Assembly (NCBI RefSeq): GCF_019396355.1
Contig: NZ_JAHKRK010000006.1
Coordinates: forward strand, 1-64,000
From: Pseudonocardia nigra
Lineage (GTDB): Bacteria > Actinomycetota > Actinomycetes > Mycobacteriales > Pseudonocardiaceae
Length of the DNA stretch: 64,000 nt
Direction: 5' to 3'
The notes beneath the pieces are model-generated. The model had not been told where the DNA came from, ran no database searches, and saw only the letters and a program-made list of their open reading frames with translations. Every line of letters starts with the position of its first letter. Position 1 is the first letter of the stretch. Both the position numbers and the translations under genes were made by a program. Of the stretch, positions 1 through 9,600 are shown piece by piece.

Positions 1-1
1 T

Positions 2-121
2 CATCTCAAGACGTGGCGGATGCTCAGCGAAGAAGGCGGCCGATACCGCGCACCGATCAGCAAGTACCCGAGCGCAGTCAAAGCCATTGTCGGACTATTC
101 TTCTTCGCGGCTTATGAATAA
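2..121 (+). pseudogene. Transposase C-terminus (partial, IS5/DDE-like)
   Basis: An open frame enters from the left edge and stops at TAA 119-121, giving about 39 residues that include HLKTWRMLSEEGGRY and end [10 protein letters not shown] recognise this as the kind of C-terminus found in DDE transposases of the IS5-like group (from memory, not searched). The clpP fragment begins immediately after it. The sequence around 111-128 (CTTATGAATAAGGCCC) probably belongs to the right end of the insertion sequence. The rest of the element lies outside the window, so whether the transposase is intact cannot be judged. Confidence 0.6.
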
Positions 122-543
122 GGCCCCCGCAGGCCGACATCACGCTCTACATCAATTCGCCCGGCGGTTCCGTGTTCGCCGGAATGGCGATCTACGACAC
201 GATGCAGGCGATCGAGCCCGACGTCTCCACGGTCGCGTCCGGGATGGCGGCGTCGATGGGGCAGGTCCTGCTCACCGCGGGCGCACCGGGCAAGCGGCTC
301 GCACTGCCGCACGCCGAGGTGATGATGCACCAGCCCTCGGGCGGGGCGGGCGGCACGGAGTCCGACATCGTCATCCGGGCGGAGGCGCTGCGTCGGCTCA
401 AGGGGCGAATCGCCGAGGTGACCGCGCGGCACACCGGGCAGCCCGTGGATCGGGTGGTCGCCGACTTCGACCGGGACCGCTGGTTCACACCCGCCGAAGC
501 CGCCGAGTACGGGCTGATCGACCGGGTCGTGTCGAGACGCTGA
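122..543 (+). pseudogene. clpP: ATP-dependent Clp protease proteolytic subunit, 5'-truncated
   Basis: In frame from about 133 the sequence reads [13 protein letters not shown] and continues through the second half of ClpP to TGA at 541-543. The catalytic triad is present: Ser in GMAASMGQ, His in MMHQP, and the Asp region in [16 protein letters not shown]. An intact ClpP is about 195-215 residues; here roughly the first 70 are missing. The upstream frame closes at the TGA at 115-117, inside the transposase sequence. The first in-frame start codons (GTG 172, ATG 184) lie inside the fold. The likely history is insertion of a mobile element that removed promoter, start and N-terminal axial loops. 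ClpP forms the chamber of Clp proteases and actinomycetes usually carry several copies, so loss of one copy is tolerable. This is inference; a read-through fusion is excluded by the stops. Confidence 0.8.
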
Positions 544-569
544 CGCACGCCGCCGCGGCGCGGGGCGGG

Positions 570-1193
570 TCAGCCGTGGATGAGCGGGAAGCCTGCCAGG
601 CCACGCCAGGCGAGGCTGGACATCAGCGCCACGGCCTCGTCCCGCGGGACGACCTGGTCGGCGTCGAGCCAATACTGCGCGGCCACCTGGCTCAGCCCCA
701 CCAGGCCGACGGCGAGCAGTCGCGCGCGGGCGGAGTCCAGTCCGGCGTCGGTGGTGACGGCGGCGGCCACGCTGTCGATGCAGCGGCGGGTGGCGCCGTC
801 GACCACCGCGGCCGCCTCCGGCTCGCCCCGCAGGTCCGACTCGAAGACCAACCGGTAGGCCTTGCCCTCACCGGCGACGAAGTCGAAGTACGCGGCCACG
901 GCGGCGTGGACCCGCTCCTCGTTGTCGGTGGTCCGGGCGATCGCCTGCTCGACGCGGTCGACCAGTTCGTCCGCGTAGGTGGTGAGCAGCGCCCGGTACA
1001 GCTCGAGCTTGCCGGGGAAGTGCTGGTACAGCACCGGCTTGCTCACGCCTGCCCGCTCCGCGATGTCGTCCATCGCGGCGGCGTGGTATCCGTGCGCCGC
1101 GAACACGTCCCGAGCCGCCAGGAGCAGCTGGGCGCGGCGTGCGCTGCGCGACAGCCGGGTGCCGCGGTGTACCGGTGCGGATGCCTCGGTCAT
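570..1193 (-). CDS. TetR/AcrR family transcriptional regulator
   Basis: This is a 207-residue TetR-type repressor. The N-terminal HTH is clear (MDDIAERAGVSKPVLYQHF, about residues 40-58), preceded by an Arg-rich arm and followed by an all-helical C-terminal ligand and dimerisation domain. I chose ATG 1193 because GGGAGGGG lies 8-10 nt upstream; an in-frame GTG/ATG extension to 1238 would read through that ribosome site. Its neighbours are the truncated clpP (convergent) and the ATPase-like gene downstream on the same strand side. The ligand is unknown. The C-terminal domain resembles the TetR_C_33-like actinobacterial group, but that assignment is weak. Confidence 0.9.
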   Translation of the reverse strand: MTEASAPVHRGTRLSRSARRAQLLLAARDVFAAHGYHAAAMDDIAERAGVSKPVLYQHFPGKLELYRALLTTYADELVDRVEQAIARTTDNEERVHAAVAAYFDFVAGEGKAYRLVFESDLRGEPEAAAVVDGATRRCIDSVAAAVTTDAGLDSARARLLAVGLVGLSQVAAQYWLDADQVVPRDEAVALMSSLAWRGLAGFPLIHG

Positions 1194-1286
1194 GCGGTCG
1201 CCCCTCCCTTCGCCCACCCGATCGGGCGGGAAGCACACCTTACCCGTGGGTAGGACGACGTGCGGGCGTCCGGGACCCGGTCGTGG

Positions 1287-2906
1287 TCACCTCGTCGGCC
1301 GGAACAGCCACAGCCGCGTGCTGTCGAGCAGCGCGAACACCGGGACCAGCGCGACGGCGGCCGCGGCGAGCACCGGGTCGAGCAGGCCCGCCGCGGCCGG
1401 GGGCAGCGCGGCGACGGCGACGGCGAGACCGCAGCCGCGGACGTCCCGGGCCACCGCGGCCGTGCGGCGGACGAGCCGGATCGCGTCGAGCGCAGCCGGC
1501 AGGTCGTCGCGGGGCAGAGCGAGCAGGGGCGACCCGGTGGCAGGGTCGGTTCCGCGGCCGGCGACCAGGACGAGGTCGGCGTCGACGGGCGCGGCATCCT
1601 CACCGCCGACGAGCACCGCCACCGTCCGGCCCTCGGCCTGCAGCCGCCGGACCACGGACGTCCGCCCGCCGGGCGGCACGTCGGCGACAACCGCGTCCGC
1701 GTCGATGCCGGCCTGTTCCGCGACCGACCGCGCCGCGGCCGGGGAACCGGTGGTGACCAGCACGGACGCGAGGCCGAGCGACCGCAGCCTGCGCACCGCA
1801 CGCGCGGCGGTGTGCGGCACGGCGTGACCGACCGCGAGCAGCCCGCGCGCCACCCCGTCCCACGCGACCGCCACGGGGGTGTGACCGGCTGCCGTCGCGG
1901 CGGCCTGCGCGGCGGAGAGGTCGGGGGGCAGCGCGACGTCGTGCTCGGCCAGGAACGCCGGATGCCCGACGAGTACGGCGTGCGCGACGACCGTGTCGCC
2001 GTGGACCTCGGCGACCACGCCGCGGACGCCGCGGCCGGGCACCTCGTCGAAGTCGGCCACGCCCGGCAGCCGCCCGTCGGCATCCGCGGCGCGCACGACC
2101 GCGCGTGCCAGCGGGTGCGCGGACTCCTGCTCGACGGCCGCGGCGAGGCGCAGCACCTCGCCGGCGTCCGCGTCCTCGGCGACGGCCGTCTCGACGAGAG
2201 TGCGCTCACCGCTGGTCAGGATCCCCGGGCCGAGCACGACCGTGTCCGCGCGCCGCGCCGCCGCCGGCGTCCGCCGGTCCCCGATGCCGATGCCGAGGCG
2301 GGCTGCGCGACCGGTGCCTGCCAGCAGCGGCACGGACGTGGCCGGTCCGACCGCGCACCCGACGACCAGCACCGCGATCGCGGCCGAGGTGGCAGACGAG
2401 CCGTCCGCGCCCGCGCCGAGCGCGAACCCCAGCGCTCCCACAGCGAGCACGACGACGACGTGCGGGACGACGGCGCGGGCCGCGGGCCCGTCGTCGGGAC
2501 CCAGCCGGCTCCCGACCCGGGCCGCGCCGTGGCGGGCGGCCAGCACGAGCACCGTGACCCCGGCGGCCACGGCCAGCAGGCGGGCGGGGCCGAAACCGTC
2601 GCCGGACAGCAGCGCGGCCAGCGACCAGCCCAGCGCCGCGACGACGGCCGGCGAGGCCACCGAGTCCGCGGTGACCGCGCCGCGGCGCAGGGCCGCCCAG
2701 GCGCCGCGGTGGAACGGCAGGCCGCCCCACACGACGACGGGCGCGGTCAGCACGAGACAGACCCACGGCCAGTCGGGGAACCGGAGGGCGGGCACCGCCG
2801 CCATCGCGACGACCGGCGCGGCGAGCGCGCCGCAGACGGCCACGCGTTCCCGCAGCGGCTCGCTCGCCACGGACATCGCGGCGGCCGGCACCTCGGCCCG
2901 GGTCAC
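1287..2906 (-). CDS. P-type-ATPase-like membrane protein lacking the phosphorylation motif
   Basis: The 539-residue product aligns by eye with the second half of heavy-metal (P1B) ATPases but looks catalytically dead. The DKTGT phosphorylation loop reads LGPGILT at residues 225-231, with no Asp or Lys. The metal-path CPC motif reads VGC before AVGPATS. GDGxND is replaced by GGEDAAP. The TGDN region reads TTGSPAA. The nucleotide-binding HP motif is kept (SAHPLARAVV), as are paired hydrophobic segments at the N-terminus and at the end. A typical P1B pump is 650-800 residues and has an N-terminal metal domain, absent here. Start GTG 2906 overlaps the TGA of the upstream secreted protein (GTGA), so translation is probably coupled. 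It may act as a metal-binding or regulatory partner rather than a pump; that is inference. Confidence 0.75.
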   Translation of the reverse strand: MTRAEVPAAAMSVASEPLRERVAVCGALAAPVVAMAAVPALRFPDWPWVCLVLTAPVVVWGGLPFHRGAWAALRRGAVTADSVASPAVVAALGWSLAALLSGDGFGPARLLAVAAGVTVLVLAARHGAARVGSRLGPDDGPAARAVVPHVVVVLAVGALGFALGAGADGSSATSAAIAVLVVGCAVGPATSVPLLAGTGRAARLGIGIGDRRTPAAARRADTVVLGPGILTSGERTLVETAVAEDADAGEVLRLAAAVEQESAHPLARAVVRAADADGRLPGVADFDEVPGRGVRGVVAEVHGDTVVAHAVLVGHPAFLAEHDVALPPDLSAAQAAATAAGHTPVAVAWDGVARGLLAVGHAVPHTAARAVRRLRSLGLASVLVTTGSPAAARSVAEQAGIDADAVVADVPPGGRTSVVRRLQAEGRTVAVLVGGEDAAPVDADLVLVAGRGTDPATGSPLLALPRDDLPAALDAIRLVRRTAAVARDVRGCGLAVAVAALPPAAAGLLDPVLAAAAVALVPVFALLDSTRLWLFRPTR

Positions 2907-3796
2907 GCGCCGTCCCGGGTGTCGACGGTGAACTCGGCCGTCCGCACGGTTCCGCCGTGCCGGAACTCGAGGAAGAGCCGGTAGTGCCCCGGCGAGGGCA
3001 CCTCCACCGGGAACGCGATGCCCGGGCCCGCCTGCGCGGCGGGCGAGGGGGGCGCCGCGGCGGGATGCGCGTGCAGGTACGCGAGGTCGGTCCGGCGCAG
3101 CGCGACGAGGTGGCCGAACGCGCCCAGGTGCGGCTCCAGGTCGGTGACCGGCGCGTCGCCGCGGCTGATCGTCGCGAAGACCTGGGAGGCCGCGCCCGCC
3201 ACGAGCTCGCCGTCGAGGCGGACCTGGTAGCCGTCCACCTGCGCCACGCGCGACGGGGCGAACTCGATCGGGGCGAAGTGGCCCGGTGCGAACACGTCGG
3301 TGCCGAGCACGAGCGGCGGTCCGCCGACGGGGACGAAGTCGGCGTAGACGCGGTAGACGCCCGCGGCGGGCAGCACGAGCGGAACGCGCCACCCGCCGTC
3401 GGCTCCGAGTGTGGGGTGCAGGCGCTGGTATCCCGCCGCGTCGCGGCGCACGACGACGAGGTGCATCGGGTGTCCGTGGACGACGGCGAAGGCGGTGACC
3501 GGGCGACCGCCGGGGCCGGTGACGGTGAACGCGAACTCGCCCGCCTTTCCCGGGGTGAACGTGGTGGCGTGCGGCACGAGCGCGTACCCGGCCGCGGTCG
3601 CGGCGAGACCACGCACCGCGAGCGCACCGGCATCCGGTGTCCTGCGGTCGTCCACCGTGGCGGGGAGGACCGGGGCGACGTCCGCGGCGGGCGGGGGCGG
3701 GTCGGGAACTCGCCCGGCCGCGCCGGCGGTCCACGTCACCGCGAAGACGAGCGCCAGGACCGCGAGAAGGCGCGCCGAGCGGGCAGCGCCGTCCAT
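2903..3796 (-). CDS. Secreted His-rich protein, putative metal-binding partner
   Basis: This is a 297-residue exported protein. A Sec signal (LLAVLALVFAVTWTAGAAG, about residues 10-28) is followed by a Pro/Ala-rich stretch. Two beta-sandwich-like repeats follow, each with a His cluster and a shared phrase: HGHPMHLVVVRRDAAGYQRLHP (split motif, roughly residues 118-139) and GHLVALRRTDLAYLHAHP (roughly 225-242). Start ATG 3796 has GAGGAGGG just upstream; longer in-frame starts would bury the signal peptide. It is translationally coupled to the ATPase-like gene. Proteins of this design occur beside copper and other metal transport genes in actinobacteria (family memory), but no precise Pfam name can be given without a search. 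A role in capturing a soft metal outside the membrane is inferred. Confidence 0.8.
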   Translation of the reverse strand: MDGAARSARLLAVLALVFAVTWTAGAAGRVPDPPPPAADVAPVLPATVDDRRTPDAGALAVRGLAATAAGYALVPHATTFTPGKAGEFAFTVTGPGGRPVTAFAVVHGHPMHLVVVRRDAAGYQRLHPTLGADGGWRVPLVLPAAGVYRVYADFVPVGGPPLVLGTDVFAPGHFAPIEFAPSRVAQVDGYQVRLDGELVAGAASQVFATISRGDAPVTDLEPHLGAFGHLVALRRTDLAYLHAHPAAAPPSPAAQAGPGIAFPVEVPSPGHYRLFLEFRHGGTVRTAEFTVDTRDGA

Positions 3797-3892
3797 ACCG
3801 CCCTCCTCGCGCGTCCATCTCTTCCGGTACAACGCGCGCGACACGTGATGGATCCGCCACGGTGCGCGACCGGCCCGCCGCATGCGCAGGGA

Positions 3893-3955
3893 TCGCCCGA
3901 CTCGTGCACCTTCAGGCCCCGACTCGCGGGCACGGGTCGCCCGACTCGCGGGCAC
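3893..3955. repeat. Short direct repeats (CGACTCGCGGGCAC family)
   Basis: Three imperfect copies of TCGCCCGACTCGCGGGCAC lie at 3893-3909, 3917-3933 and 3937-3955 in the gap between the divergent secreted-protein and hydrolase genes. The same core, GGGCGACTCGCG, recurs at 38302-38386 and as GCCGACTCGC at 42424-42460. It looks like a dispersed intergenic repeat family. It is too short and too irregular to be a CRISPR. Confidence 0.7.
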
Positions 3956-4043
3956 CGCGGTCCCGGCTCGCCGAGGTGCCCGTCGGGGCGAGCCTCGCCA
4001 CGGGAAGTGGCGACGAGCGGGCCCGGCGAGTCATCCTCGACGG

Positions 4044-5060
4044 ATGTCCTCGGCCGTCCCGTCGTTCGCGCGCCCGTTCGTCGGCAGCCGGGCCGCGTCG
4101 GTGCCCGCTGAGCAGCCCGACGTCCCGCTCGCCGATCCGGCGACGCTGCCCGTCCGCGACCCGCACCGCACCCCGTGGCCGGGGCGCGAGGTCACCTCGG
4201 GCGGGGTGGCCCTGCACGTGCGGGAGACCCCAGGCCCGGACGACGTGCCCGCCGTCTACGTCCACGGGCTGTCCGGGTCGGCCACGAACTGGACCGACCT
4301 CGCCGCGCTGCTCTCGACGCGGGCCGCGGGCACGGCCGTCGACCTGCCCGGGTTCGGGCTGTCGCGGCCGCTCGCGTCGCGCGACTACTCGCCCGCGGGC
4401 CACGCCGACGCGCTCCTGTGCTTCCTGGCCGGGCGCGGCAGGCCGGTGCACCTGGTCGGCAACTCGTTCGGCGGGGCGGTGGCGATGTCGGTGGCCGCCC
4501 GGCGTCCGGAGCTCGTCCGCACCCTCACCCTCGTCTCGCCGGCGATGCCGGACCGGCGGCCCGATCCGCGGCGGGTGTCCGACCCGCGGCTGCTGCTGGC
4601 GCTGCTGCCCGTCGTCGGCAAGCGGTTCCGCGCCGAGCTGGCCGCCATGGACCCCCGCGCCCGCGTCGAGCAGGTGGTGCGGCTGTGCTTCGCCGATCCG
4701 AGCCTGGTGCCCGAGCACCGGCTGGCGGAGGCGGCGGCCGAGTTCGCCGAGCGGGGCAAGCTGGAGTGGGCCCGTGAGGCCGCCGAGCGCACCGGCCGGG
4801 CGATGGTGTCGAGCTGGTGGCGCCGCGAGTCGCTGTGGTCGGTGGCGGCCAGGGTGCAGGCGCCCACCCTCGTGGCCTGGGGGGAGCGGGACCGGCTCGT
4901 GGCACCCCGCCTGGCCCGCCGGACCGCGTCGGCGCTGCGTGCGCGACTGCTGATGCTGCCCGACGTGGGACACACCGCCCAGATGGAGGCCCCGGACCTC
5001 GTGGCACGCGCCGTCGCCGGCCTCTGGGACGACGTCGCCGTGGGGCGCTGGGCCACATAG
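4044..5060 (+). CDS. Alpha/beta hydrolase
   Basis: This 338-residue alpha/beta hydrolase carries the oxyanion-side HG (VYVHGLSGSATNW, about residue 72), the nucleophile elbow GNSFGG (about residue 139), an acid in WGERDRLV and the catalytic His in VGHTAQME near the C-terminus. ATG 4044 was chosen because the frame upstream runs into the repeat region 3893-3955 and would add a non-conserved Arg-rich segment. It lies directly upstream of moeZ on the same strand with an 82-nt gap that contains a ribosome site for moeZ. The substrate is unknown; the family includes esterases, haloperoxidases and C-C hydrolases. No signal peptide is visible, so it is probably cytoplasmic. Confidence 0.9.
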   Translation: MSSAVPSFARPFVGSRAASVPAEQPDVPLADPATLPVRDPHRTPWPGREVTSGGVALHVRETPGPDDVPAVYVHGLSGSATNWTDLAALLSTRAAGTAVDLPGFGLSRPLASRDYSPAGHADALLCFLAGRGRPVHLVGNSFGGAVAMSVAARRPELVRTLTLVSPAMPDRRPDPRRVSDPRLLLALLPVVGKRFRAELAAMDPRARVEQVVRLCFADPSLVPEHRLAEAAAEFAERGKLEWAREAAERTGRAMVSSWWRRESLWSVAARVQAPTLVAWGERDRLVAPRLARRTASALRARLLMLPDVGHTAQMEAPDLVARAVAGLWDDVAVGRWAT

Positions 5061-5142
5061 GGGCCACCGCGGGAAGAACGGGCCGGTGGCCGACGTTGGC
5101 ACCGGCAGAGCCAGCCAGTCGAACGATTCGAGGAGCTAGCAA

Positions 5143-6315
5143 ATGGCGCTACCGCCGCTCGTGGAGCCGGCCGCCGAGCTGACGAAGGAAGAGGTGGAGC
5201 GCTACAGCCGCCACCTCATCATCCCGGACGTCGGCATGGCGGGTCAGAAGCGGCTCAAGAACGCGAAGGTGCTGGTCGTCGGCGCCGGTGGGCTCGGCAG
5301 CCCGGCGCTGCTGTACCTGGCGGCGGCGGGTGTGGGCACGCTCGGCATCGTCGAGTTCGACGTCGTTGACGAGTCGAACCTGCAGCGACAGGTGATCCAC
5401 GGCCAGTCCGACGTCGGCAAGCCGAAGGCCGAGTCGGCGCGTGACTCGATCAAGGAGATCAACCCGTTCGTCGAGGTGCGGCTGCATCAGACGCGGCTGG
5501 ACTCGAGCAACGTGCTCGACGTCTTCCGCGACTACGACCTGATCCTCGACGGCACCGACAACTTCGCCACGCGCTACCTGGTGAACGACGCCGCGGTGCT
5601 GCTCGGCAAGCCCTACGTCTGGGGCTCGATCTTCCGCTTCGAGGGCCAGGCGTCGGTGTTCTGGGAGGACGCGCCGAACGGCAAGGGCCTCAACTACCGC
5701 GACCTCTACCCCGAGCCGCCGCCCCCCGGGATGGTGCCGTCGTGCGCCGAGGGTGGCGTGCTGGGCGTCCTGTGCGCGTCGATCGGCTCGATCATGGTGA
5801 ACGAGGCGATCAAGCTGATCACCGGCATCGGCGAGCCGCTGCTGGGTCGGCTGATGGTCTACGACGCCCTGGAGATGAGCTACCGGACCATCAAGATCCG
5901 CAAGGACCCGAACACGCCGAAGATCACCGAGCTCATCGACTACGAGGCGTTCTGCGGTGTGGTGTCCGACGACGCGCAGAATGCCGCGGCGGGCAGCACG
6001 ATCACGGCGCTCGAGCTCAAGGAGATGATCGACGCGGGCAAGGACTTCGCGCTGATAGACGTCCGCGAGCAGAACGAGTACGAGATCGTCAACATTCCGG
6101 GTGCGGTGCTGATCCCCAAGGACCGGATCCTCTCGGGTGAGGCGCTGGCGGAGATTCCTCAGGACAAGCCGGTGGTGCTGCACTGCAAGTCCGGTGTCCG
6201 CTCCGCCGAGGCGCTCGCCGCGCTGCACAAGGCCGGTTTCTCCGACGCCGTGCACGTGGGCGGCGGCGTGCTCGCCTGGGTGAAGCAGGTCGACCCCTCG
6301 CAGCCCGTGTACTGA
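5143..6315 (+). CDS. moeZ: Adenylyltransferase/sulfurtransferase MoeZ
   Basis: This 390-residue protein has an N-terminal ThiF/MoeB/E1-like adenylation domain and a C-terminal rhodanese. The Rossmann motif GAGGLGSPAL is at about residues 44-53, with the ATP-site Arg in ESNLQRQ. The rhodanese active-site loop HCKSGVRS supplies the persulfide Cys (about residue 348). MoeZ adenylates the C-terminal glycine of ThiS/MoaD/CysO-like carriers and transfers sulfur to make thiocarboxylates for molybdopterin, thiamine and cysteine synthesis. The length matches mycobacterial MoeZ. The ribosome site GAGGAG lies 8 nt before ATG 5143. A strong hairpin at 6329-6374 ends the transcript. Molybdopterin demand fits the nitrate reductase encoded downstream at 13495. 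Confidence 0.97.
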   Translation: MALPPLVEPAAELTKEEVERYSRHLIIPDVGMAGQKRLKNAKVLVVGAGGLGSPALLYLAAAGVGTLGIVEFDVVDESNLQRQVIHGQSDVGKPKAESARDSIKEINPFVEVRLHQTRLDSSNVLDVFRDYDLILDGTDNFATRYLVNDAAVLLGKPYVWGSIFRFEGQASVFWEDAPNGKGLNYRDLYPEPPPPGMVPSCAEGGVLGVLCASIGSIMVNEAIKLITGIGEPLLGRLMVYDALEMSYRTIKIRKDPNTPKITELIDYEAFCGVVSDDAQNAAAGSTITALELKEMIDAGKDFALIDVREQNEYEIVNIPGAVLIPKDRILSGEALAEIPQDKPVVLHCKSGVRSAEALAALHKAGFSDAVHVGGGVLAWVKQVDPSQPVY

Positions 6316-6328
6316 CACCTCTTCGACC

Positions 6329-6374
6329 GCAGACGGCGCTCGCCGGGAGACGATTCCCGGCGGGCGCCGTCTGC
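6329..6374. terminator. Hairpin terminator after moeZ
   Basis: Arms 6329-6348 and 6355-6374 pair over 20 bp with one mismatch, loop GACGAT, 13 nt after the moeZ stop. There is no T run, as is common for GC-rich actinomycete terminators. Confidence 0.8.
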
Positions 6375-6631
6375 GTATGTGACGACGACATGTGCACCAG
6401 CGACCGTCGCCACCGGAAACGTATACGCAGTGTCACGTCGGCCTGTGGATGGCGCTCCTATTGGAGCAGTGACAAGCATTCACCCGTCCGAGTAGCGTTC
6501 CCTCTCCGGAAGATCAAGACGGAGCTGCGGCGCCGTGGTGGTGGGATGCGTTCGCGGCGCAGCCACGGTGACCGGACGGAGCACCGCCGTACTCGGCGTG
6601 TCTTCGTCCCCCGGCGATGGGGGTCGCATTG
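6375..6631 (+). promoter_or_regulatory. Leader and promoter of the repeat-rich protein gene
   Basis: This 257-nt gap holds no convincing gene. A candidate sigma-70 promoter is GTGACA at 6469-6474, an 18-nt spacer, and TAGCGT at 6493-6498. It is preceded by a small palindrome CTCCTATTGGAG and by CGTATACG near 6420. The leader from about 6505 to the start is about 125 nt. I see no riboswitch fold that I can name. Confidence 0.5.
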
Positions 6632-9600
6632 GTGGACGAGAACGCGAGACGCTGCGCCCTGCCCGGGTGCGACGCGGTGATTGAGGACATCCCGGGGCGG
6701 CCGCCCCGGCGATACTGCACTGCGGCACATCGGGCGGCGGCCCGGCAGGCGCGCCGGGCGCTGGCACAGGCGGCGCAGGACGCGCGTCTCGCGGAGACCC
6801 TTCCGTGGCTGCAGGAGCCCGCGGAGGAGGCGTCTACCGGTTCCCGTCCTGCGACGTCCGAGCCCGCACCCCGTCCCGAACCGGCCCGTGCGGCGTTGCG
6901 GCGGGAGCGCGCGTCGGCCCGGGCCCGGCCGGACCGGCCGCGCAGCCCGCGGCTGAACGAACCGCTGCCGCGTAGGCGGCGGGCTGTCGCCGTGCTCGGT
7001 GCGGTGGGGATCCTGGCCGGCAGCTACGCGGTGACCGCATCGGAACCGGTGTCGCCGCCCGCCGCGGCGCCCGCGCAGGCCGCGCCGCGCCCGGGTGCCG
7101 AGGAGCAGTGGGTGGCCCGCGCCCAGGTCACGCTGACCTCGCTCAACCGCCAGCTGGACACCATCGCGCAGGCCGAGGAGGCGTGGAACCGGCTGCCGGA
7201 GGAGCGCCGCGCCACGCCGCCCCCGCCGGTGGAGGCCATGGTGGAGCGCAAGGAGCTGCTCGAGCGACGGAAGGCGACGATCCAGTCCCAGATCGACACC
7301 TACCGGTCGCTGGACCGCACGAAGAACGAGCTGAAGGCCACCGAACAGCACCTCGAGGCCGTCGAGGAGGCACTCGAGGACGTGCCGCCGGAGCCGGACC
7401 GGTCCCCGGAGCAGGCGTCCGTGATCGCCGCCCTCGACGAGCAGCGCGACCTGCGCCTGCGCCAGCGCGAGGCGAAGCGCGCGGAGGTGGAGAGCCTCGA
7501 GAAGGGCGTGGAGAGCGCGATGCGCGCCCCGCTTCCCGACGACGGCGAGGAGACCGCCGAGGTCAGCAACCGGGTGCTGGAGGTCGTCCGCGGCGACGGC
7601 GGCCCGAATAAGGAGCAGGAGCGCAGCGCCATCCCGCCGCGCCCGGACGCGCTCGCGCGTGAGGAGCAGCAGGACGAGGAGCGCCAGGACACCGACACGG
7701 GCGCGCCGCCGGATCCCCGCGGCCCCGGGGACGAGTCGGCGGAGCGCCCCGACGTCCCCGACGTCCGAGCCGACGGCGACCGGGACGAGCAGCCGCCGAC
7801 GGCGCTCGCGGCGGGCCCCTCGAGGCGGACACCCGCGGCCGGGCGGGGCCGCCCGGACGTGGCCGAACCGGCCGCGCCCGCGGAGCGCCGGCCCGGGCAG
7901 CGCGCGGATGAACGGCAGCGCCCGGAGGCGGGGGGTCCGGTCGGGGACATCGCCGATGCCGTCGGCGGGGTGCTGGGCGGCGACGCCGGGCGGGACCGCG
8001 ATGCGGACGGGCCCGGCGAGCCGGTCGGGCCACCGGATGCGGAGGAGGGCCGCGGCCCGGTCGGGGAGGTGGTCGGCGCGGTCGGTGGGGCGCTGACCGG
8101 GGACCGCGACCGGGACACCGACGGTGATCCGCGCGAGCAGCAGCGGCAGGTGGCGGAGAAGGCGTCGGACGAGGCATCCGACAAGGCGGCGGAGAAGGCC
8201 GCGCGGGCGGGCGAGGGTGAGAAGGAGTCGGAGCGGCGTCGGGGCCCGGTCGGCGGGGTGGTCGAGGTCGTGGGCGGGGTGCTGTCGGGCGGCGGGGAGG
8301 CGGAGGACTCGGACCGGAAGGGCTCGGACTCGGAGCGTCCGGACCGCGAGGAGCAGGACCGCGAGGAGTCCGACCGGACGGGTGACCGGGCCGCGAAGGC
8401 GGCCGAGGCAGCGGAGAAGGAGTCGGAGCGGCGTCGGGGCCCGGTCGGCGACGTGGTCGAGGTCGTGGGCGGGGTGCTCTCGGGCGGTGGCGAGGCGGAG
8501 GACTCGGACCGGAAAAGCTCGGGTTTGGAGCGTCTGGACCGCGAGGAGCAGGACCGGGAGGACTCCGACCGGAAGGACGACCGGGACGCGAAGGCGGCTG
8601 GGGCAGCCGAGAAGGTGGCGGAGAAGAAGACGGAGAAGGCCGGACGCGCGGGCGAGGGGGAGGAGGAGTCCGAGCGGCGCGGGAATCCGGTCGGCGGTGT
8701 CGTCGAGGTCGTGGGCGGAGTGCTGTCGGGCGGTGGCGGGGCGGAGGACTCGGACCGGAAGCGCTCCGACTCGAAGGAGTCGGAGCGCAAGGAGTCGGAC
8801 CGCAAGGCCGCCGAGGACCGCAAGGAAGCGGACCGGAAAAAGCCGGACCCCAAGGAAACTGACCGCAAGGAAGGCGACCGCAAGGAAGCCCGCGGCAAGG
8901 CCGACGAGGACCGCAAGGAAGTGGACCGGAGGTCCGGAGACCGGGCCGAGGACCGCTCCGGGTCACGGGGCGACGACGGCGGCGACGCGTCCGAGCGCGG
9001 CGAGGAGCGCGCGGACGAGAAGCAGGGCGACCGGAAGGGCGGCGACCGCTCCCGCACGGAGGAGGCCGCGGCCGAGTTCGTGCTGGCCGCTGTGAAATCG
9101 GTGCCCGGGGGGAAGCTCGCGGCTCCGGAGGTCGAGGCGGCGCTGCGCGAGGCGGGGCATCTGTCCGGCTCGGGGACGTCGGGCGACAGCGAAGAGCAGC
9201 CGGACCGGTCCTCGGGCGCGAAGAAGGCGGACGCGAAGAAGAAGGCGGATGCGGACGGGTCGGACGAGAAGTCCGAGAAGCGGCGGCCGAGCGGATCGGG
9301 CTCGGACCACGCCGACGAGAAGAAGAAGGACGCGAAGTCGGGCTCGAACTCCGGGAAGAAGGACGGGGAGAAATCCGGCTCCGACCGGTCCGACCACGAG
9401 ACGAAGAGCTCAGAGCGGTCGGGTTCCGGTGGGTCGTCGGAGGCGAAGAAGTCGGAGTCGGGCAAGTCGGAGTCGTCCAAGTCGGGCTCGGACCGGTCCG
9501 AGGAGGGGAAGAAGGGGTCCGAGCGGTCGGGTTCGGACGGGTCGTCGGGCGCGAAGAAGGCGGACTCGGCCACGTCGGACTCATCCACGTCCGACCGGCC

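Noticed and set aside
2907-3860. In-frame N-terminal extension of the ATPase-like protein
   Set aside because: The extension is Arg-rich nonsense opposite the secreted-protein frame; GTG 2906 with the GTGA overlap explains the start.
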